A DNA stretch of 64,000 nt from Desmonostoc muscorum LEGE 12446. Lineage in GTDB: Bacteria > Cyanobacteriota > Cyanobacteriia > Cyanobacteriales > Nostocaceae. Below the pieces are notes generated by a model. That model did not search any database, was not told the origin of the DNA, and worked only from the letters and a program-made list of their open reading frames with translations. The stretch's first letter is position 1, and each line of letters starts with the position of its first letter. The position numbers and the translations under genes were made by a program. The stretch lies in contig NZ_JADEXS020000001.1 in assembly GCF_015207005.2 (NCBI RefSeq), positions 5,789,001 to 5,853,000 on the forward strand, in the 5' to 3' direction. Shown here in pieces: positions 1-6,427 of this stretch.

Positions 1-108
1 TAAGTTGACTTCAAAAGCCAAATTGTCTTGTGTCCACCCTTTCTGAGCGAACGCTTTTTTGGCTTGTTCAATCCCGGTAACTGATGCTTCGAGCGATCGC
101 TTGACCAT
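1..108 (-). CDS. NACHT-family NTPase, N-terminal fragment (runs off window)
   Basis: Thirty-six codons are visible from an ATG at 108 reading leftwards past the window edge. The peptide starts MVKRSLEASVTGIEQAKKAF and continues with a GWTQDNLAFEV stretch. This matches from memory the short helical N-terminus that precedes the NTPase in many cyanobacterial NACHT/STAND proteins, where a lambda-repressor-like helix-turn-helix region reads as SxxGIxxAKxAFxxxGWTQ. The catalytic part lies outside the window, so the function (signal-dependent NTPase, possibly defence or programmed death) is inferred only from this leader. A GCGATCGC octamer lies within codons 3-6. Confidence 0.6.
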   Translation of the reverse strand, partial: MVKRSLEASVTGIEQAKKAFAQKGWTQDNLAFEVNL

Positions 109-424
109 AGGAGCTTACACACATCAGATAAGAATTCTTCAAGTTGACATTATTGCAACATACAGTTTTGGAACTACTTAGAAACTATTTGAGTTATTTT
201 TAAATGCTAATGATTTATTTAAAGCATCTTCCGCTAATATCTTCTCATTGCATTGTTCTCAGTTAAACATGATTTGTTTAAGTATTATTTTTAACTTTTT
301 ATTTTGTGTATTAGGAAATTGTGGTATATTTAGTAACTCTAGTGCTGCGGCAATCTAAACTTTATGTAAGATTAAATAAGCTGTTGCGCCTTTAATTTGC
401 ACTAATATTTTTTGAACATGGTTG

Positions 425-447
425 TGGGGTGGGCATCTTGCCCGCCC
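425..447. repeat. GC-rich dispersed hairpin (GGGTGGGC...GCCCGCCC)
   Basis: GGGGTGGGC and GCCCGCCC flank a short loop and can pair with one G-T wobble. A near-identical copy lies at 30475-30499, and a longer variant with the same GTGGGGTGGGC start lies at 45839-45895. It is a dispersed repeat in an AT-rich spacer. No adjacent gene ends here, so a terminator role is not supported. Confidence 0.6.
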
Positions 448-639
448 TGATAATGCAAGTTAGTACACGTAACAGCTTAGTCGCTATTATTGTACCACTC
501 CTTTACGGTTATGTATAAAGTTAACCTAATATTGTTAGAAACTAGCAAGAGAAATGAAACCAAACTTGATAAGCTAATTAAGTTCAACTCATAGCCTTAA
601 GGCGTTGCATAATAAAGGGATGAATTAGGGTTTACTACT

Positions 640-735
640 GTGCATTGTCCGTACTGCGAGTCTACGTATATAAGGAAAAATATTAAGAAGGCAGCTATCC
701 TGAAGGCAGGAGGCAGAAGAAATCCCCATAAATAA
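640..735 (+). pseudogene. Relict of IS1-type transposase N-terminal zinc-finger region
   Basis: Reading from a GTG at 640 gives VHCPYCESTYIRKN followed by a basic stretch, then a stop at 733-735. The CPYC...S..I.KN pattern is that of the InsA-like zinc-finger start of IS1-family transposases, which normally continues with a second Cys pair and a catalytic domain. Nothing of the remainder is visible, and a hairpin-forming AT repeat (720-748) begins at the break. The call rests on about 15 residues. Confidence 0.4.
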
Positions 736-1180
736 ATTTAGGGGATTTAATAAGGACGTATTTTTCCTTGCGCTGCGCGTCTCGGAAAAAATATTTTTAT
801 TTTTTTTGATAAATAAATTTAGGGGCTTGTACCTTTTTCTTTCTGGTCAACAGGAAAATTCTCACGAATCAAATAGGATTGCTATAGTCAATGTAACCAA
901 GTCGGTGAAAATAAACAAAACTACACTTAAAACGCTGATAAATAACAAAGGACAAAGCAGAAAGTCTCTGGGGTTAGCTCAGCGAAAGCAACAGAGGTTT
1001 GGAACCATCAGACACCGCTCAAGCAACCGCCAGACCCTAATTGAGCGGACTTACTTAACATTAATTCATTAAGATATAATAGTCAAAATTGTTACATGAA
1101 TGATAAAATTAACCTTTGATAACTCAAAGAAAAAATAATCTGTTTTGCTATCTTCATAACTTAATATATTTCCTTTGATT

Positions 1181-3160
1181 ATGAAGCCACTTGCTAAAAT
1201 TTTACAACAGGCTGACCTGATTTCATCTGAGCAGATAGAGATTGCTCTCAAAGAGCAGACCAAAGTTGCTGGGTTGAAGCTTAGTGAAATTCTAGTGCTG
1301 CACGGATGGCTTAAACAAGAAACGGCTGATTTTTTTTCTCAGGATTGGCCAGTGTTACTGGAGCAAAAACCAAAACAGCCCTTGGGCAAATATTTAAAAA
1401 AAGCTGGACTATTAAATGAACAGCAAATCAGAACTATCCTTGCTGAACAACCGCAGAAAAAACTTCGCTTTGGGGAATTAGCAGTACTTAAGGGTTGGTT
1501 GAAACCTACTACAATTAAGTTTTTTCTGGAGCATTTGGCTTTAGAATCGCAACTCCAACAGGAGGAAGAAGTTTCAAATAATCAAAGTTCAGCACAGATA
1601 GAACAATTGCATTTGAAAATGATAGTGCCACAGCAGAACAATTTGAAAATCTCGAACCCCATTAAGCATTCAGTTTTTGCTTTCAATTCCCTAGAGCAAG
1701 AATCAGCGAGTCTAACACTGTTTACCCCTAATACTATAGAATTATTCAAATTAGATGAAAAAGCTAGTTGTCCGGAAGCTTTGCTCGCAGAAGTACAATT
1801 CTGGACAAATGGGCAACCGTCTCTTGCTGAAAAGATTTTTCAATTGGTTGCACAATCGCCAGATTATATTGCCGCAGGTGCAGAAGCAGCAACAGTGCAA
1901 CAAATAGTACAAAATAACTTAATTAACAATTGGCAAACTCAAGTCACCGCTGAGCATTTGCAACGGATACATGAAAGTACAATCAACAATGTGCAATGCG
2001 ATCCGTTATCTCTGTTGGAACTGTATCGGCAAATTTGGCAAGAGGGCGAATTACCAACCAACAACAGTCCAGAACAGGCAGAACTGTTGCGTATAGGATT
2101 GGTAATCCAACAACAAGACAAGCTAAAAGTTGGGAACCGCATTTACCAAGCAGTTTTTAATTGCAATTGGGTAAACCAGGAGTTCGAGAAAATACTTGCT
2201 GCCTCATCGGCAAAAACAACTATCAATTTGAATGTCAGTAATACCATTACTGCGCCTGAATCTAGACCATATAAACGATTCTTTGTGTTGCTAGCAATAG
2301 CTGGTTTAATGGTCTGTGGTTCTGGCGTGATTTTTTTAAGTTTCAGTATATTTAGATGGTTACAAGTAGAAATGATTTTTAAACAAGGTAATGTGTTATT
2401 GCAGCAAGGAGAGTATCAAGAAGCGATCGCCAAATATAACAACCTTTTAAAATTTGATAGCAACTACTACCAATCTTGGACTAACCGAGGCTATGCACTA
2501 GCTGGACTCAAAAACTACAACAAAATGCTAGAATCATGCACTACAGCAACAATCATTCATCCAGAAGCTGTTTATGCCTGGAATTGCAAAGGTGAAGCGC
2601 TATATAACCTCAAACAATATAATGAGGCGATCTGGGCTTTCGATCAAGCGATTAGACTCAACTCCAAAGATCCTGTATTCTGGATTAATAAAACTGAGGC
2701 ACTACTAGCACTCAAGCAACCAGATGCAGCCCTTACTACTATTAATCAAGCAATTGAACTGTTAAAACAAATTTCGGAAAAAGATGCAAATGCCAAAGAG
2801 TTAGCTGTTGCTTTTAGCTATCAAGGTAAGGTCTTATTCCAAAAACAAGAATACGAAGGCTCTCTAAAAGCCTATGAACAGGCATTAAAATACAGTCCCA
2901 AATACTTTGTGGCTTTACGGGGTAAAGGGATGGCGCTACAAGCTCTAAAAAGAGACGATCAAGCGATCGCGCAATTTTATTTTCTTCTAGATCATCAGCA
3001 GCTAAGTGATACTCAAAAAGCTGAAGTATGGTATTATTTGGGGTTGAGCCTGTGTAAATTCCAGCAACCCGAAAAAGCGATCGCCGCTTTCGATAAAGCT
3101 CTCAAACTCAAACCCAATTACCAACCTTCAGAACAAGTTAAAGAAACTTGTCCAAAATAA
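1181..3160 (+). CDS. Membrane TPR protein with N-terminal repeat and orphan AAA-like C-lid
   Basis: The protein has 659 residues from the ATG at 1181; a TTG two codons earlier is less likely. Residues 1-125 hold two copies of a PLxKxLxxAGL...GELxVLxGWLKxxTxxFF module, resembling the N-terminal helical domain found in GspE/MshE-type and cyanobacterial signalling proteins. Residues about 195-345 contain WTxGQPxLxxKIFxLV, GAEAxxVxxIVxxxLIxNW, then NNSPEQAELLRIGLV and NRIYQAVFNxNWV. This is the C-terminal portion of the cyanobacterial AAA-like (AAA_35 type) module, but no Walker A or B precedes it. A membrane helix lies near 368-392, followed by five or six TPR units (395-655) with the WxNxGxAL pattern. 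It probably acts as a membrane-anchored scaffold. The exact function is unknown. Confidence 0.8.
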   Translation: MKPLAKILQQADLISSEQIEIALKEQTKVAGLKLSEILVLHGWLKQETADFFSQDWPVLLEQKPKQPLGKYLKKAGLLNEQQIRTILAEQPQKKLRFGELAVLKGWLKPTTIKFFLEHLALESQLQQEEEVSNNQSSAQIEQLHLKMIVPQQNNLKISNPIKHSVFAFNSLEQESASLTLFTPNTIELFKLDEKASCPEALLAEVQFWTNGQPSLAEKIFQLVAQSPDYIAAGAEAATVQQIVQNNLINNWQTQVTAEHLQRIHESTINNVQCDPLSLLELYRQIWQEGELPTNNSPEQAELLRIGLVIQQQDKLKVGNRIYQAVFNCNWVNQEFEKILAASSAKTTINLNVSNTITAPESRPYKRFFVLLAIAGLMVCGSGVIFLSFSIFRWLQVEMIFKQGNVLLQQGEYQEAIAKYNNLLKFDSNYYQSWTNRGYALAGLKNYNKMLESCTTATIIHPEAVYAWNCKGEALYNLKQYNEAIWAFDQAIRLNSKDPVFWINKTEALLALKQPDAALTTINQAIELLKQISEKDANAKELAVAFSYQGKVLFQKQEYEGSLKAYEQALKYSPKYFVALRGKGMALQALKRDDQAIAQFYFLLDHQQLSDTQKAEVWYYLGLSLCKFQQPEKAIAAFDKALKLKPNYQPSEQVKETCPK

Positions 3161-3411
3161 ATCACAAAATTCACAATTAAATCGAAGCTTTAGGGGGAAA
3201 ATAAATACTGATTAGTCAGAAATACCCAGAGATGAGCGCCCCGCTAGATGTATTATCCCTATTTATCCTTAGATGAATTTGGTTTTTTCGTGCTGACCGA
3301 CTTAATTCCCTTTCATCCCTCAAAATGAGCCAACCGACAGCTCTACATACCATCAAATAATTTTGCAAGATGTCTAAACTATTTAGCAAAAAAGACTAAC
3401 TGATAATCAGC
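3161..3411. other. Intergenic spacer, no gene seen
   Basis: Two hundred and fifty bases between the TPR gene and the esterase gene. No clear terminator hairpin, tRNA or short gene with a ribosome site is visible. Confidence 0.5.
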
Positions 3412-4356
3412 ATGAAAAAACAAGTTTTAGCCGCAGGATTTGTATTATCCTCTTTTTTTGTGTTGCCACTAAAAGCATCGGCAGCAAATTTTAGTCAAAT
3501 TTACGCATTTGGTGACAGCCTGGTTGATACTGGCAATACTTACAATTTCATCAAAACGGGTACAGGAGTTGAATTTCCTCCCAGTCCACCCTATTTTGAC
3601 GGACACTTTTCCAATGGGCCAATTTGGGTAGAAGGTTTATCTTCTGCTTTGGGAATAACACAAACTAACCTTGCCTTTGGTGGTGCTACCACAGGTACCC
3701 TGAACACGGTTAATGGAAACTTACCTGGATTAGCTCAGCAGATACAAGGCTTTACCACAACTAATCCTCAAGCTGACAGCAAAGCGCTATATGTAATCTG
3801 GGCTGGTGCAAATGATTACCTTGGTGGTGGGCTGACAAACCCTGTTGAGCCAGTCAATAACTTAATAAATGCGATTAAATCACTTGCTAGTGTTGGTGCT
3901 ACAAATTTTCTTCTAGCGAATTTACCTAGTTTAGGTGCTGCTCCTGGCACGAATAACGATCCAACGGTTTCTGCTGGACTAGCTGCTTTGACTAATGCCC
4001 ATAACTCCGGCTTGGCCGCTGGTATTAATACTTTGAACCAGCAACCAGATATTCATGTCACCCTTTTTGATGCTAATTCCTTATTTAATAGAGCGATCGC
4101 ATCTCCGGGAGAATTCGGTTATACAAATGTCACCGATGCTTGCTTGACAATAACCAGCCCAACGAGTTTCACTACCTGTCCCAACCCCAATGAATATTTA
4201 TTCTGGGATCAGCTGCATCCCACAACATACACTCACAGCATTTTAGCAGGAGCTGCATTAGTAGCAGTTCCAGAATCTTCCCCAGCTTTAGGGATGTTGG
4301 CACTGGGTGCTTTAGGTACAGTAGGAGTGCTGAAGAAGCGTCAACGCACATATTGA
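3412..4356 (+). CDS. SGNH/GDSL lipase-esterase with PEP-CTERM tail
   Basis: The 314-residue exported esterase has a signal peptide at 1-24 (KKQVLAAGFVLSSFFVL, cut near ASA). The GDSL block is AFGDSLVDTGN with nucleophile Ser36. Block II Gly lies in NLAFGGATTG, block III is GANDY (Asn134), and block V is WDQLHPT (Asp266, His269). The catalytic set is therefore complete. The C-terminus, VPESSPALGMLALGALGTVG then KKRQR, is a PEP-CTERM sorting signal (Pro-Glu-Ser in place of Pro-Glu-Pro) with a hydrophobic helix and basic end. The product is thus expected to be processed by an exosortase at the envelope. It likely hydrolyses ester bonds in lipids or acylated polysaccharide; the substrate cannot be read. 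Confidence 0.9.
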   Translation: MKKQVLAAGFVLSSFFVLPLKASAANFSQIYAFGDSLVDTGNTYNFIKTGTGVEFPPSPPYFDGHFSNGPIWVEGLSSALGITQTNLAFGGATTGTLNTVNGNLPGLAQQIQGFTTTNPQADSKALYVIWAGANDYLGGGLTNPVEPVNNLINAIKSLASVGATNFLLANLPSLGAAPGTNNDPTVSAGLAALTNAHNSGLAAGINTLNQQPDIHVTLFDANSLFNRAIASPGEFGYTNVTDACLTITSPTSFTTCPNPNEYLFWDQLHPTTYTHSILAGAALVAVPESSPALGMLALGALGTVGVLKKRQRTY

Positions 4357-4418
4357 GCGATCGCAACATTTTTCACTATTACTAGCTCAAGCGATCGCCA
4401 GGTTATAGAAGTACACGG

Positions 4419-4446
4419 GTAGGGGCACAACATGTTGTGCCCCTAC
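4419..4446. repeat. 28-bp perfect palindrome, GTAGGGGC arms (copy 1)
   Basis: GTAGGGGC and GCCCCTAC arms flank the palindromic centre ACAACA/TGTTGT. The identical 28 bp recurs at 9037-9064. Two relatives with other centres lie at 34038-34065 and 51837-51864. It sits in the space between the convergent esterase (+) and secreted protein (-) genes. Confidence 0.9.
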
Positions 4447-4535
4447 AATTATCTATACCTCACCAATGTAGTGGGGTGGCACAGTTGTGCTAACCCACTG
4501 CGTGTTGCTTTTTGGTTTCAAACAAGCAACTCAAA

Positions 4536-5081
4536 TTACTCTCCAGCATCCAAGTCAAAGTAGAAACTACCGTCAATAATTCTATTGCTACCAACATATT
4601 TGATAATGGGTATGCTAACTCGGTGCTGTCCTGGTTCAAGCTTCCAAGTTTGTTGGAAGTTACCAATATGATGACAACCAGCATTAATTGGGAAGGTACT
4701 AGGAGTCAAAAGACCATTTTTATAACTCTCAACTCCATTTTTAAATAGATATCCTTTTACTTCTACTTTATTGAGTTGAGCTTGAGATGGTATGCAATAA
4801 TTGACGTTTGATAATCTTAGAGTATCTCCAGATTTGAGAAATAGGCGATCGTGATTTTTCACTTGCTGAAGTTCGTTGCTATTAACCTGCACAGTCAGAT
4901 CAGCGACACAGACTTTATCGCCAAGAACTTTGTCACATGTTGTAGAAGTGGCGGTGACTGAGGGCTTTAGTTCTGAAGAAGGCTTGTTGTCACCCCCCAT
5001 CGTCGCAGACACTCCGGCAGCTACTATGACGCCGGTAGCAGCAATGAGAGCAAGTACAACCCGTTGTCTAAAAGTTACCAT
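4536..5081 (-). CDS. Exported hypothetical protein
   Basis: One hundred and eighty-one residues with an N-terminal signal segment (RQRVVLALIAATGVIVAAGVS). The ATG at 5081 follows a GAGGAG ribosome site at a spacing of about 8. The mature part has Cys pairs (TTCDKVLGDKVC and NYC...GCHH) that may form disulfides, and alternating polar and hydrophobic residues consistent with a beta-rich fold. I do not recognise the family. It is convergent with the esterase gene and divergent from the AAA gene at 5272. Confidence 0.75.
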   Translation of the reverse strand: MVTFRQRVVLALIAATGVIVAAGVSATMGGDNKPSSELKPSVTATSTTCDKVLGDKVCVADLTVQVNSNELQQVKNHDRLFLKSGDTLRLSNVNYCIPSQAQLNKVEVKGYLFKNGVESYKNGLLTPSTFPINAGCHHIGNFQQTWKLEPGQHRVSIPIIKYVGSNRIIDGSFYFDLDAGE

Positions 5082-5271
5082 TTTTCAAACTCCTCAACTT
5101 TTTTCGTATAACACCATCATCACTTGAGACACAAGCTTTACAAGTAAGCGCTAGTAGGGAGTTTGAGTGATTAAATTCTTGTAAGGGAAAGTAGGCAAAT
5201 GTAGGTTTGTAAGGTAAAGTATTACACTACTGACTGATTTTAACTTTACTCTGCCAATTCAATTACACTTA

Positions 5272-6339
5272 ATGGACTCACAAGAAGCATTAGCATTCAT
5301 TAATAAGCTACTTGCAAATGATAAGCAAGTCTTAAATGAGTTGGAACAAAAGCTCTTTTTAGGAATGTGGGAAAGGAAGGCGTATAAAGAGATTGTTAAT
5401 GATGGTTCTTATAGTGCAGAACATGTGAGAGATGTGGGTGCAAATTTATGTAAAAAGATTGGAGTAATTTTAGAAATACAAGTTAAAAAAAGAAATTTTA
5501 GAAATCCAATAATAGCAGTATATCAACAGTATTCAGAACAAGCTTTACCTTCCCAAGTACCAATTTTAGAACCAACGAATCCATCACCAAGACATGAATT
5601 ACATTCATATCATCTATCCCAGCAAAATCATAATCCTTTCATTCCCTTGAATGGCAGAGTAGAAGAAAATTATCTATTCTTCGACCGAGAGCGCGAAATA
5701 CGACGAGTATTTGAGGTACTGAATAGCGGTAGTAGTATAGTTTTAATTGGGGAAGAGGGAATCGGAAAATCCTCGCTGTTATGGATGATTTACCAAGAAG
5801 CAGAAAATCGTCTCAACGTTCAACGCCAGCCAGTTTTCTTAGATCTGAATTTACTTCATAATGAAACCCAATTTTATAGTAATTTGTGCCATGAAATTGG
5901 TATAGACGAATGTCAGGGCTATCAGTTAACCCGCAATTTACGAAGTTGTAAAATACTACTGGCTATAGACAATGTAGGAAAACTAACAGGGGAAGGTTTT
6001 ACTCGAAACATAAGGGATTATTTGCGCGGTTTAGCTGAAGGAAATAATGCTCCATTGAAGCTGATTTTAGCTGCCACCGAACCCCTGAATAACCTTTTTA
6101 AGGATAGTCAGGATCAAGGGAATACTTCTCCGTTGGCAGGTATTTGCCAAGAGGAACAAATTCATCCTTGGGATAAAGACACTATACGTACTTTTATTAG
6201 CAGCCGTTTAGCTAGAACTACTGTGAATTTTACTGAAGAGGAAATCGTTCAACTCATCCAAGAAAGTGGCGGACATCCTCGCAAACTGATGCAATTTTGT
6301 TATCAAACTTATTCGCGGTATGTGGAAAGTTTGCAATGA
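5272..6339 (+). CDS. vMAP-type HTH plus AAA ATPase
   Basis: The protein has 355 residues. Residues 1-78 (DSQEALAFINKLL...LFLGMWERKAYKEIV...HVRDVGANLCKKIG...KKRNFR) match the small N-terminal helix-turn-helix seen in cyanobacterial vWA-MoxR-associated proteins, which are conflict or signalling NTPases. A linker leads to LNGRVEENYLFFDREREIRRVFEVL and a P-loop, GEEGIGKSS (160-168), with LLAIDN as a probable Walker B. SGGHPRKLMQFC near the end is the usual lid motif of this ATPase type. No effector domain is fused. The gene is followed after 88 bp by a second ATPase on the same strand, suggesting a two-gene unit. A defence or stress-signalling role is inference from family context. Confidence 0.75.
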   Translation: MDSQEALAFINKLLANDKQVLNELEQKLFLGMWERKAYKEIVNDGSYSAEHVRDVGANLCKKIGVILEIQVKKRNFRNPIIAVYQQYSEQALPSQVPILEPTNPSPRHELHSYHLSQQNHNPFIPLNGRVEENYLFFDREREIRRVFEVLNSGSSIVLIGEEGIGKSSLLWMIYQEAENRLNVQRQPVFLDLNLLHNETQFYSNLCHEIGIDECQGYQLTRNLRSCKILLAIDNVGKLTGEGFTRNIRDYLRGLAEGNNAPLKLILAATEPLNNLFKDSQDQGNTSPLAGICQEEQIHPWDKDTIRTFISSRLARTTVNFTEEEIVQLIQESGGHPRKLMQFCYQTYSRYVESLQ

Positions 6340-6364
6340 ATAATACCGCTTTTACCTCTCTCCC

Positions 6365-6394
6365 AACCCCTGCCCTAGTAGGGGCTGGGGGGTT
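6365..6394. repeat. Imperfect GC-rich palindrome between ATPase genes
   Basis: AACCCCTGCCCTA is followed by GTAGGGGCTGGGGGGTT, giving an imperfect inverted repeat in the 88-bp gap between the two ATPase genes. There is no T-tract after it, so termination between the genes is not indicated. It resembles the arms of other Nostoc-type GC-rich repeats. Confidence 0.55.
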
Positions 6395-6427
6395 AAATTC
6401 TTCACGGGTGATGATGGAGGCTAAATA

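Larger units (their letters stand above)
109..1180. other. Long intergenic region with relict and hairpins
   Basis: About 1.07 kb between the divergent NACHT-type gene and the TPR gene has no convincing intact gene. It is AT-rich and contains a GC-rich hairpin near 425-447, an IS1-like relict at 640-735, and two copies of a short AT motif ending in TTTAGGGG (near 729-744 and 809-826). An open frame at 806-1072 has low-complexity composition and no recognisable family, so it is not called. Confidence 0.6.

Noticed and set aside
806..1072. 88-residue open frame upstream of the TPR gene
   Set aside because: Low-complexity, starts within AT repeat, no ribosome site or recognisable motif.
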